Shown one piece after another: positions 8,989 to 15,983 of a stretch of 44,303 bases of DNA. This DNA comes from an uncultured Spirochaetaceae bacterium. GTDB lineage: Bacteria > Spirochaetota > Spirochaetia > Sphaerochaetales > Sphaerochaetaceae. Position 1 is the stretch's first letter. Each line of letters starts with the position of its first letter. Position numbers and translations under genes: made by a program. The notes below the pieces were generated by a model. The model was not told the DNA's origin, did no database searches, and saw only the letters and a list, made by a program, of their open reading frames with translations. Where the stretch lies: NCBI GenBank assembly GCA_944389975.1, contig CALXOH010000004.1, positions 1-44,303 on the forward strand, in the 5' to 3' direction.

Positions 8989-9861
8989 TCATTTTTTGCA
9001 CTTTCCGCATCGCGCACATCCATTGCAGATTATCCTCGATCCGCACTCAGCACACTCATCAGGATCGAAATACGGGATGTGCCAGCTACTTCCAAAGAGA
9101 TCTGGTTCCTTGACTTTCAAAGGAAAATGCAAAGGAAGACCTTCATTCTCCAAGCCCAAGCGGAAAGCTTCCCTCGATTGCTCCTTTTTGCTTTTGTAAT
9201 GAAGTACTTTTCCGTCCTTGATAAACGTATTTCCAGTCTCGATGAATGCAAATCGGACATTGTTCTCCTTACACTCGCTCGAGAGGGACTCGACCCATTC
9301 GTACTTCACCGGGCGCGCACCGTCATAGTTCTCCCCGCCTGCTACGACCTGTTCGATCTTTCCCTTTCCAAGGTACTTTCCCAGTTTGATCAGACCCAAA
9401 AGTGGTGCTGTCATCACACCTCTATGTGCTGCTGGAATCGAAAGTATTATAGGGATTCTTTCATCCGCCCTTCTCTGGTTTTCTGCAGTCACGTTCAGAA
9501 ACACGTTCGGATACCCCGTACCCCAGTCATCAGGAAGGCACGCCGGGATGCGCTCTGCACGCTTTGTAAGGAGAAAGAACACTACATCGCTTCTTTCTTT
9601 AATCATCCGCCACGCATCGCGTCGCCACTTGTCGGCATCTTCCAAGAAGAAATCCGAAGTCATCGAAACGCGGATCATCTCCCCGGGCTTTATCAAGAAC
9701 TCCCCGTTCGAGTTTCGAAAAAGAGGATATTCGAAATTCATCGTTCGATAGATCCTGCTTCCATCCTGATTTCTCACCTTGTCAAGGTAATACATGTAGC
9801 AATGGGCACACCCTTCGCTTATCTTCCTGCACCCGTGCCACGGGTTCCATATGTCATGCAT
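8989..9861 (-). CDS. Phage Gp37/Gp68-like (DUF5131 family) Cys-rich protein with C-terminal CxxC cluster
   Basis: A 290-residue protein. The N-terminus reads [18 protein letters not shown], the hallmark C-x6-C-x2-C of the Gp37/Gp68 (DUF5131) family, which resembles a radical-SAM cluster-binding loop. Internal segments [33 protein letters not shown] and QVVAGGEN match the family's TIM-barrel strands. Reaction and substrate are not established. The last ~25 residues hold six cysteines (C-x2-C-x5-C-x2-C-x2-C-x2-C), a possible zinc ribbon or extra Fe-S site. The ATG overlaps the end of the uridine phosphorylase gene by eight bases (9854-9861), implying coupled translation and perhaps a nucleoside-related role. 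A long plus-strand frame over the same region is an antisense shadow. Confidence 0.82.
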   Translation of the reverse strand: MHDIWNPWHGCRKISEGCAHCYMYYLDKVRNQDGSRIYRTMNFEYPLFRNSNGEFLIKPGEMIRVSMTSDFFLEDADKWRRDAWRMIKERSDVVFFLLTKRAERIPACLPDDWGTGYPNVFLNVTAENQRRADERIPIILSIPAAHRGVMTAPLLGLIKLGKYLGKGKIEQVVAGGENYDGARPVKYEWVESLSSECKENNVRFAFIETGNTFIKDGKVLHYKSKKEQSREAFRLGLENEGLPLHFPLKVKEPDLFGSSWHIPYFDPDECAECGSRIICNGCARCGKCKK

Positions 9862-10642
9862 CGTTCTTGATCTTGTCCAGTACGATCAGATTCCGGACCC
9901 CCTCGACAGCCACCCTGATTGCGTTATCCGTATCATGTAGTTTGGGGTTGTCAAGTCCACGGGCCTCCCGCTCTTGGTTTCCGACGACAAAGAATACACT
10001 TCCTGCCCTTGCACCCAGGAACGATGCGACGGTGAAAAGCGCAGCGCTCTCCATCTCCGAGGCAAGAACGCCAAGTTTCTTCCATGCCTCCCACTTTGAA
10101 AGAAGTTCTCCAGAAACCGGCATTCTCTCCGGATCGTGCTGGCCGTAGAACGAGTCCTTGCATTGCACAACCCCCACGTGATACCGCATCGATAACTCTT
10201 CGGAAGCTTTCACCAGCGCGTTTACGACAGTGTAGTCAGCAACTGCGGGAAACTCGATCGGTGCATATTCCCTGCTCGTGCCTTCCATTCGCACAGCACC
10301 TGTAGCGATGACCACATCACCTCCGATCACGGGAAGTGCAATCCCTCCGCAAGTCCCCATCCGTACGAACGTATCGGCACCGCATTTATATAGCTCTTCC
10401 ATCGCGATTGCCGCCGATGGTCCTCCTATGCCCGTCGAAGTAACGGATACCATCTCCCCCGCAAGGTAACCTGTATACGTGCAAAACTCGCGGCTGTCTG
10501 CAACTTTCACAGGATCATCAAGGTATGTTGCTATCAGAGGTACACGCTTCGGATCCCCCGGGAGAATCACGTAACGCCCTACATCACCTCTTTTGATCCT
10601 CAAATGATACTGTATCCCCGTTCCTTCCATGTAATCGGACAT
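9854..10642 (-). CDS. udp: Uridine phosphorylase / nucleoside phosphorylase (NP-I family)
   Basis: Reversibly phosphorolyses uridine (perhaps other nucleosides) to base and ribose-1-phosphate in the cytoplasm. The 262-residue protein has the NP-I pattern of E. coli Udp: [10 protein letters not shown] near 25, SREFCTYTG near 50, the phosphate/ribose block [16 protein letters not shown] (about 69-84), RMGTCGGI near 95, [11 protein letters not shown] near 130 and [12 protein letters not shown] near 190. GGAGGG six bases before the ATG at 10642 supports that start over an ATG four codons inside. First gene of a two-gene unit with the overlapping DUF5131 gene. It complements the BMP nucleoside transporter elsewhere in the window. 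Confidence 0.9.
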   Translation of the reverse strand: MSDYMEGTGIQYHLRIKRGDVGRYVILPGDPKRVPLIATYLDDPVKVADSREFCTYTGYLAGEMVSVTSTGIGGPSAAIAMEELYKCGADTFVRMGTCGGIALPVIGGDVVIATGAVRMEGTSREYAPIEFPAVADYTVVNALVKASEELSMRYHVGVVQCKDSFYGQHDPERMPVSGELLSKWEAWKKLGVLASEMESAALFTVASFLGARAGSVFFVVGNQEREARGLDNPKLHDTDNAIRVAVEGVRNLIVLDKIKNDA

Positions 10643-10688
10643 AAGACCCTCCTGGAATCAGATTAACAGGAATTGCCCCGGTTACAAG

Positions 10689-10716
10689 AAAAAACTCCCT
10701 GCAGCCTGGCAGGGAG
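10689..10716 (-). terminator. Rho-independent terminator of the permuted-SBP ABC operon
   Basis: On the minus strand CTCCCTGC and GCAGGGAG (10709-10716 and 10695-10702) form a perfect eight-base stem around six bases, followed by TTTTTT (10694-10689). It lies 20 bases after the stop of the permease fusion and upstream of udp. Confidence 0.92.
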
Positions 10717-10736
10717 CCAAGGAGAAGATGGAGATC

Positions 10737-12242
10737 TTACTCCTCTTCCTGTATTCCTTTGAGGATTTTCTCCTTCTTTCTTCTCTTCGTATCGATTCCA
10801 TCCTCTACAAGCCTGACGATCCTCGTAAGGATTGCTGTAAGTACGAAGTACATGATTGCAGTGAGGATGAGCGGGAAGAACGCTTCATACGTTCTGCTAC
10901 GCACAAGGTCGCTTATCTTCGTCAGATCCAATACTGCAATGTAGCCGACGACCGAAGTTTCCTTTATGAGAGTCACCACCTCGTTGCGGTAAATCGGCAG
11001 GAAGTGCTGTGCCGCCTGAGGAAGTATGATCTTGAAGAAGCTTTGGTTCTCTGAATATCCGAGTGCGCGGGATGCTTCGAACTGCCCCTTTCCGATCGCA
11101 TTACAGCCTACGCGGAGCATGTCGATCATCGAACAGGCGAACATCAGCGAGAAGCCGACTACTGAGACCCAAGTACCGCTGAGGCTGGATGAACCGAATA
11201 CTATGTAGTAAAGGATCATCAGCAACAGGACCGTAGGCATTCCATGGATAAGCCAGAGGAAGAAATTCGTGATTTTGTTGATGATCACGTTCCCCTTTCT
11301 GCATAACATGTATACTACAAAGCCCAGAAGCGTTCCGACGATTATCGAAGTCACTGTGATAAGAAGCGTTATCCCGGCGCCTCCTACGAACAGTTTCCAC
11401 CTGTTCTCCCTGAAGAACGTCTTCTCAAAACTCTGTTCAAGCTGCTGGAAGAAAGTGAGATCGGACTCTTCGTCACCGAGTATTACAAGTCTGATCGGTG
11501 TCGTGTAATAGACATCGGAAAGCGTTCCTGTCTCGTTCCTCTCTGCGCTGACGACGATGTTCATTCCAATGTCGTACTTGCCGCTCTCAACGCCCGGGGC
11601 GATTGCCTCGAACGGAACTTCGAAAAACTCAGGGGTATAGCCGTATGCACGTGCAAAGCGGCATATGAAATCGACGTCGAATCCGGAGATGTGGCCGTTG
11701 CTGATGAATGAGAACGGCTCATAGCCGCCCTCGACAGCAACTGTGATGACGCCGTTTTCTCCAGTGAAATTACCTACGTCACAGGTATCGTTCACAGGAT
11801 CGAAGTCTGCTATCCAGTAATCATAAAGCTCATCCAACAGGCCGTTCTCCCAGCTGTCTGCAATAAACTGGTTGAGTTCGCTCAAAAGCCTGTCCTGCTT
11901 CTCGTTCTCTCCGATTATGCACGTTGCGTTGATATATCCGGCGGGCTCTTCGATGACTGTAAGCTCAGGATGGTTCTTCTTCTGCACTCCGAAGCTGACT
12001 TCCTCAATCAGGTAGGCATCAACCTTTCCCGAAGTGAGTGCAAGGATCATGTCGTTAGGCATCGTATAGTACTGGAACGTTGTATTCGGAACCCTGTCCA
12101 TTATAAGTTCTTCGTACAATACAGCCGTCTGCACCCCGATATCATGTCCATTGAGATCTTCGATAGTCGTGAATTCGGATGCAGAGAATACGGAAAGCGG
12201 AATGGCAAAAGCCACGATCAAAATCAAAAACAACTTTTTCAT
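10737..12242 (-). CDS. Polar amino-acid ABC transporter: circularly permuted substrate-binding domain fused to permease
   Basis: A 501-residue fusion. Signal peptide 1-21 (MKKLFLILIVAFAIPLSVFS). Residues ~24-146 match the second lobe and C-terminal helices of a bac_3-type binding protein (TIEDLNGHDIGVQTA through NGLLDELYDYWI). Residues ~164-257 match the first lobe (ITVAVEGGYEPFSF, GFDVDFICRFARAYGY, YDIGMNIVVSAERNETGTLS). Residues ~285-480 are a HisM/GlnP-type permease with the ATPase-docking EAA loop EASRALGYSENQSFFKIILP. The binding domain thus appears in swapped lobe order ahead of its membrane domain. GGAGGA spaced for the ATG at 12242 overrules the longer frame from 12260. That ATG overlaps the upstream ATPase stop as TGATG. 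The ligand is probably a polar amino acid. Confidence 0.88.
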   Translation of the reverse strand: MKKLFLILIVAFAIPLSVFSASEFTTIEDLNGHDIGVQTAVLYEELIMDRVPNTTFQYYTMPNDMILALTSGKVDAYLIEEVSFGVQKKNHPELTVIEEPAGYINATCIIGENEKQDRLLSELNQFIADSWENGLLDELYDYWIADFDPVNDTCDVGNFTGENGVITVAVEGGYEPFSFISNGHISGFDVDFICRFARAYGYTPEFFEVPFEAIAPGVESGKYDIGMNIVVSAERNETGTLSDVYYTTPIRLVILGDEESDLTFFQQLEQSFEKTFFRENRWKLFVGGAGITLLITVTSIIVGTLLGFVVYMLCRKGNVIINKITNFFLWLIHGMPTVLLLMILYYIVFGSSSLSGTWVSVVGFSLMFACSMIDMLRVGCNAIGKGQFEASRALGYSENQSFFKIILPQAAQHFLPIYRNEVVTLIKETSVVGYIAVLDLTKISDLVRSRTYEAFFPLILTAIMYFVLTAILTRIVRLVEDGIDTKRRKKEKILKGIQEEE

Positions 12243-13357
12243 CACGCTTCCTCCGCCCATTTGAACTTTATAGCTATCATATGCTCATACCCGAGCGCAT
12301 CACCCTCAAGCTCTTCAGCCTTGCATTCCGTCGTAGGCTCTGCAAGGAGATCCAAAAAGAGCGTGCTATCCGAGGAGTGCACGTCGAATACTTCACCTTT
12401 GTAATATACCATCATGGTCAGGATATCCATCTTCTCCGAATACTCGACCTTAACAAGCACGTCAGGCTCCCCTTCGGTATTCGGAACGATGTTGTTCATC
12501 ACTATCTCTTCAAATGCAAGGGAGAGCTTCGTAAGTCTGACAGCCTCGATCAAAAGCTTCTCGCCGTATGCCGAGAGCTCATCGTTCATTGCCTCCATGT
12601 CGAAGTCTGCCGATTTGATCCTGTATGTAAGCGAGGAAAGGCGTTGTATGAAACGCTTTGTGATCTCGTTCTTCGGGTGCTCGAATATCTCCTTCGGCGT
12701 TCCTTCTTCGAGGATATAACCGTCGTACATGAAAAGAACCCTGTTCGAAATCTTCCTTGCAAAATCCATCTCGTGCGTAACGATCATCATCGTTCGTCCA
12801 GACTTTGCAAGCATTTTGATAACTGACTGGACTTCCCCGATCATCGAAGGATCGAGCGCGCTCGTAGGTTCGTCGAAGAGAATGATGTCCGGATCCATCG
12901 CAAGTGTTCGTGCAATCGCAATTCTCTGCTGCTGTCCACCCGAAAGCTCCTCCGGATAAGCAAACACTTTGGATGCAAGACCGACCTGCTTCAACAGGTA
13001 CATCGCCTTGTCATATGCCTCCTGCCTACTTCTTCCAAGAAGGGTGATCTGGGGATTCATTATGTTCTCTATGATCGTCAGATGCCCGAAAAGGTTGAAT
13101 GACTGGAAGACCATCCCCATCTTTTTCCTGATTTCGTTTAGGTTACATCCCCTGGCTGTTATGTCCTGCCCGTCGACTATTATGCTGCCAGAGGTGGGCT
13201 CTGTAAGCATGTTGATACATCTGAGCAGTGTTGATTTTCCAGTTCCGGAAGGTCCGATTACAGCTATCACGTCGCCATCATTGATCGTGATATCGATGTC
13301 TTTCAGCGGAATAGTATCGTCGTCGAATACTTTCCTCAAGTGCCGTATTTCTATCAT
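12242..13357 (-). CDS. Polar amino-acid ABC transporter ATPase with C-terminal RsbW/HATPase-like domain
   Basis: A 371-residue protein. Residues 1-~240 are a GlnQ/HisP-type ATPase: Walker A GPSGTGKST (~35-43), Q-loop VFQSFNLFG, signature LSGGQQQR (~138), Walker [12 protein letters not shown] (~160) and H-loop VTHEMDF. About 130 extra residues follow. LSLAFEEIVMNNIVPN looks like the N-box helix of RsbW/SpoIIAB-type ATPases (E-x3-N), followed by alternating strands with a GEVFDV turn resembling the usual D-x-G-x-x-F-D-P. The tail is inferred to be a HATPase_c_2-like fold; its D-x-G motif is degraded, so it may bind without hydrolysing. AGGGAG upstream supports the ATG at 13357 rather than 13444. 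It is the first gene of the pair and is TGATG-coupled to the permease fusion. Confidence 0.88.
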   Translation of the reverse strand: MIEIRHLRKVFDDDTIPLKDIDITINDGDVIAVIGPSGTGKSTLLRCINMLTEPTSGSIIVDGQDITARGCNLNEIRKKMGMVFQSFNLFGHLTIIENIMNPQITLLGRSRQEAYDKAMYLLKQVGLASKVFAYPEELSGGQQQRIAIARTLAMDPDIILFDEPTSALDPSMIGEVQSVIKMLAKSGRTMMIVTHEMDFARKISNRVLFMYDGYILEEGTPKEIFEHPKNEITKRFIQRLSSLTYRIKSADFDMEAMNDELSAYGEKLLIEAVRLTKLSLAFEEIVMNNIVPNTEGEPDVLVKVEYSEKMDILTMMVYYKGEVFDVHSSDSTLFLDLLAEPTTECKAEELEGDALGYEHMIAIKFKWAEEA

Positions 13358-13380
13358 ATTGCACTCCCTAAAAACAAATT

Positions 13381-13402
13381 CAATTGCCCGAACCAGCAAT
13401 TG
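13381..13402 (-). promoter_or_regulatory. Inverted repeat upstream of the permuted-SBP ABC operon
   Basis: CAATTGC (13381-13387) and GCAATTG (13396-13402) are perfect inverted copies eight bases apart, 24 bases upstream of the ATPase start. Position and symmetry suit an operator; the cognate regulator is unknown. Confidence 0.45.
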
Positions 13403-13630
13403 TTCACCCTTAGGTCTTACTTTGGACTCACATAATAGCAACAATACATGGGGGATGCTAGCCTAAAAAGGCAATATATCTCTTTATTTTTCAATTATTT
13501 TCCTCCAACAAAGCCACGTAAGAGAAAAATATGGCGGCATGAGGTAAATCCAACTGGCTTGAAAGGCACGCACACGCATGCATATGTGTTTGGAAAATAC
13601 AAAATCCAAGAAACAAAACGGAAAGATAAA

Positions 13631-13740
13631 GAGATGAATTTCTCCCCCTGAGAGTGACAAATTTCTCCCTTTGATAAGTATAAATTTATCCCTCCAGCTA
13701 TACATTTTTCCTTGAATGATATAAACTTGACATATGAATG
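13631..13740. repeat. Imperfect 21-23-bp tandem repeats running into the DUF4143 start codon
   Basis: The core AATTTCTCCC (13637) recurs as AATTTCTCCC (13660) and AATTTATCCC (13683), exactly 23 bases apart each time. It then degrades to CATTTTTCCT (from 13703) and TAAACTTGACAT just before the ATG at 13734. Units share a TATA(A/C)A lead and a TGA(A/G)TGA-like end, so the start codon context itself looks like a repeat end. There is no ordinary Shine-Dalgarno sequence between the last repeat and the ATG. The rest of the 13403-13630 gap holds nothing I can assign. Confidence 0.65.
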
Positions 13741-15017
13741 AGAAACTTTATCTTCCCAGATTGATTGATAATGAAATTGAAGATCGGCTTCTTTGGAAAG
13801 GTGCAGTATGCGTTGAGGGTCCAAAGTGGTGTGGAAAAACTTGTTCGTGTACACAACACTCCAAAAGTTCTTTCTTCGTAGGCTCTCCTGAAGGTAACTT
13901 CAACAACCGTACTCTGGCAAAGGAAAACCCGATGCTTGCACTCTCTGGAAATCCACCTCACTTGATCGATGAATGGCAAGAGGTACCCGGGCTATGGGAC
14001 GCAGTGAGGATTGAAGTTGATAAAAGAGGGGGTAGCGGGTATTTCATCCTTACCGGTTCTTCTACGCCGAAAGCAAAGGGAATACTTCATAGCGGCACGG
14101 GGAGGATAACAAAACTCAAAATGAGGAGCATGAGCCTCTTTGAATCGAAAGAATCATCGGGAAGAGTATCTCTCCAAAGCCTATTTGATGGAACATTCTC
14201 TGATCAGATGACTGGAAACGTGGACATAATGGATGTTGCATTCTGGATTATCAGGGGCGGCTGGCCCGGAATGCTGGATTTCGGGGAAAAGGAAGCGATG
14301 CAGAATGCAAAAGATTACATCAGTAGCTTTCTTGAGGATGAACTTCCGCGCCTTGATGACGAAAGGACATACAGGGATGTACGCAAAGTTCGTTTCCTTC
14401 TTGAATCATTGGCACGAAATGAATCGACTACGGTAAAGATATCAAAACTTGCAAGCGACATCAGTTTTGCCACTGATATTTCCATCAAGGAAGAAACCGT
14501 CAACGAATACCTTGAAATACTGAAGCGGTGTTTCTTGGCGGAAGAACAAGAAGCGTTCTCATTCTCTGTCCGTTCGAAGACGAGATTGAAAAAAGCACCC
14601 AAAAGACACCTTGCTGATCCATCCCTTGCAGCCGGCCTTCTCTCGCTCAGCAGTAAAAAACTCATCAATGACCTTGAAACATTCGGTTTTCTATTCGAAG
14701 CCCTTGTCGAACGTGATCTGGACATATATGCAAGAACACTCGGAGGAACCCTCTTCCATTACCAAGATTATGGAAACAAGGAAATCGATGCCGTACTCGA
14801 ACTGGAAGACGGCAGATGGGGTGCATTTGAAATAAAACTCGGAACATCACAGATCGAAAAAGCTGCGGAGAACTTGTTGACAATAAATCAAAAGATCAGA
14901 GAAGACAACATCGATAACGCTCCCTCGTTCCTTGCCGTGATATCCGGACTGTCGAATGCTGCATACAAAAGAAAAGACGGGGTCTACGTACTCCCCATAT
15001 CATCTCTAAAGCCCTGA
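13734..15017 (+). CDS. AAA-type ATPase with C-terminal DUF4143 (archaeal-ATPase-like family)
   Basis: A 427-residue protein of the widespread AAA_14/DUF4143 family. Walker A is GPKWCGKT (near 30-37), Walker B HLIDEWQEVP (near 76-85) and sensor-like FILTGSS near 104. The DUF4143 region follows from about 190, containing YLEILKRCFLAEE and a nuclease-like tail with NKEIDAVLELEDGRWGAFEIKLG (E-I-D ... E-I-K, a PD-(D/E)XK-type pattern). The function of this family is not established; copies are often numerous and decay quickly. The start is preceded by tandem repeats instead of a clear ribosome-binding site. A broken relative lies 0.7 kb downstream on the other strand. Codon use looks like the neighbours'. 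Confidence 0.85.
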   Translation: MNEKLYLPRLIDNEIEDRLLWKGAVCVEGPKWCGKTCSCTQHSKSSFFVGSPEGNFNNRTLAKENPMLALSGNPPHLIDEWQEVPGLWDAVRIEVDKRGGSGYFILTGSSTPKAKGILHSGTGRITKLKMRSMSLFESKESSGRVSLQSLFDGTFSDQMTGNVDIMDVAFWIIRGGWPGMLDFGEKEAMQNAKDYISSFLEDELPRLDDERTYRDVRKVRFLLESLARNESTTVKISKLASDISFATDISIKEETVNEYLEILKRCFLAEEQEAFSFSVRSKTRLKKAPKRHLADPSLAAGLLSLSSKKLINDLETFGFLFEALVERDLDIYARTLGGTLFHYQDYGNKEIDAVLELEDGRWGAFEIKLGTSQIEKAAENLLTINQKIREDNIDNAPSFLAVISGLSNAAYKRKDGVYVLPISSLKP

Positions 15018-15097
15018 AATGGATGATGCGTGATTCATATTGATATCGTCATTGTCGCTTTCGAGTAGAGGACTTAAATTTAGGGCAGGAGGAAGAT

Positions 15098-15643
15098 ATG
15101 AACGTTTACGATTTCACTGTGAAAACAATGGATGGCAAGGACGTAGTTCTCTCGTCATACAAGGGAAAAGTACTTCTGATTGTCAATACAGCAACCGAAT
15201 GCGGCTTCACGCCTCAGTACGGCGATCTGGAAGCGATGTACAAGGAATTCAGGGAGAAGGGATTCGAGATACTTGATTTCCCGTCAAACCAGTTCCATGG
15301 GCAGGCTCCGGGAAGCGATGGGGAGATACACGCATTCTGCACCGGTCGATTCGGAGTTACATTCGAACAGTTCCACAAAATCGATGTGAACGGGGATGAT
15401 GCGATCCCTCTCTACAAATATCTTACTGAAAACACTTCATTCGGTGGCTTCAGCGAAAAAAGTGAGTTGACTCCAATACTCGAGCCGATAGTCCAGGAAA
15501 TGGATGAGAAGTACAAAGAGAACGGAAAGATAAAGTGGAACTTTACGAAATTCCTCATCTCCAGGGACGGAGAGATAATCAAGAGGTTCGAACCAACAGA
15601 CAGCATGACTGAAGTGAAGGAAGCGGTAAAAGCTGCGCTTTGA
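15098..15643 (+). CDS. Glutathione peroxidase-like thiol peroxidase (Cys form)
   Basis: A 181-residue protein reducing hydroperoxides, in bacteria usually with thioredoxin as reductant. The peroxidatic residue is Cys in NTATECGFTPQY (about residue 36, codon TGC, not a recoded TGA). FPSNQF near 65 supplies the catalytic Gln, and WNFTKFL near 148 the Trp and Asn of the family tetrad. GGAGGAA is well placed before the ATG. Although selenium genes are present in the window, this is a Cys homologue. Probably monocistronic; it gives some oxidative-stress protection. Confidence 0.93.
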   Translation: MNVYDFTVKTMDGKDVVLSSYKGKVLLIVNTATECGFTPQYGDLEAMYKEFREKGFEILDFPSNQFHGQAPGSDGEIHAFCTGRFGVTFEQFHKIDVNGDDAIPLYKYLTENTSFGGFSEKSELTPILEPIVQEMDEKYKENGKIKWNFTKFLISRDGEIIKRFEPTDSMTEVKEAVKAAL

Positions 15644-15647
15644 TTTC

Positions 15648-15675
15648 AGAGCCATGGATAAGTGTACTTGGCTCT
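15648..15675 (+). terminator. Weak hairpin after the glutathione peroxidase gene
   Basis: AGAGCCA (15648-15654) pairs with TGGCTCT (15669-15675) around 14 bases, directly after the stop codon. No T-run follows, so termination would be weak or Rho-assisted. Confidence 0.35.
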
Positions 15676-15701
15676 GCCTATTAGCTGTTAGTTGCGAGAA
15701 A

Positions 15702-15889
15702 TCATAAGAGAGATGCCATATAAAGGAGGAAGGCAATCGTTCTATCATCCTTGATCGTAAGGTTCCTGGGATGAAGGATGAACCTTTCCCCTATCCTACT
15801 CTCGTATTTTCCAAAAAACCTTGAAAGGGAAACGTACCTGTTTTCTTCCATTTAAGCAGTTTTTCATAGATTTTACGCTTCAGTATCAT
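15702..15889 (-). pseudogene. Relic of a DUF4143-type ATPase with most of the gene deleted
   Basis: On the minus strand GAGGTG precedes an ATG at 15889 that opens MILKRKIYEKLLKWKK, the typical N-terminus of AAA/DUF4143 ATPases, which should lead to a Walker A motif. After about 22 codons the match jumps, in another frame, to KYESRIGERFILHPRNL and TIKDDRTIAFLLYM, the typical C-terminus of the same family, ending at a TGA (15702-15704). Roughly 350-400 codons containing all catalytic motifs are missing, and the two ends are out of frame. This is a dead internal-deletion derivative. It belongs to a different subgroup from the intact gene at 13734, whose N-terminus differs. Confidence 0.75.
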
Positions 15890-15940
15890 TTGACACCTCA
15901 CATTGATAATAGCATGTTATGCCAGAAAGCGCAGATATGA

Positions 15941-15980
15941 AAAAACCTTCAAATCGATTTTATCCGATCTGAAGGTTTTT
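15941..15980. terminator. Bidirectional intrinsic terminator downstream of the P-type ATPase
   Basis: AAAAACCTTCA (15941-15951) pairs perfectly with TGAAGGTTTTT (15970-15980), with a further inner ATCG/CGAT pairing. T-runs flank the stem on both strands. It sits four bases past the stop of the minus-strand metal ATPase. Confidence 0.9.
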
Positions 15981-15983
15981 GGC

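Noticed and set aside
8893-9870. A 325-codon plus-strand open frame
   Set aside because: It lies antisense to the DUF5131 gene, has a low-complexity basic/aromatic composition and no recognisable domain. The minus-strand frame has family motifs and operon overlap with udp.
10737-12242. Two full tandem substrate-binding domains as in GlnPQ of lactic-acid bacteria
   Set aside because: Only one lobe-1 and one lobe-2 segment are present, in swapped order; the length before the permease is too short for two complete domains.
13631-13740. CRISPR array
   Set aside because: The repeats are imperfect, adjoin without distinct spacers and have a 21-23-bp period; no cas genes are present.
15098-15643. 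Selenocysteine form of glutathione peroxidase or SelD, given the selenium genes
   Set aside because: The active-site codons in both proteins are TGC (Cys), and no in-frame TGA occurs in either gene.
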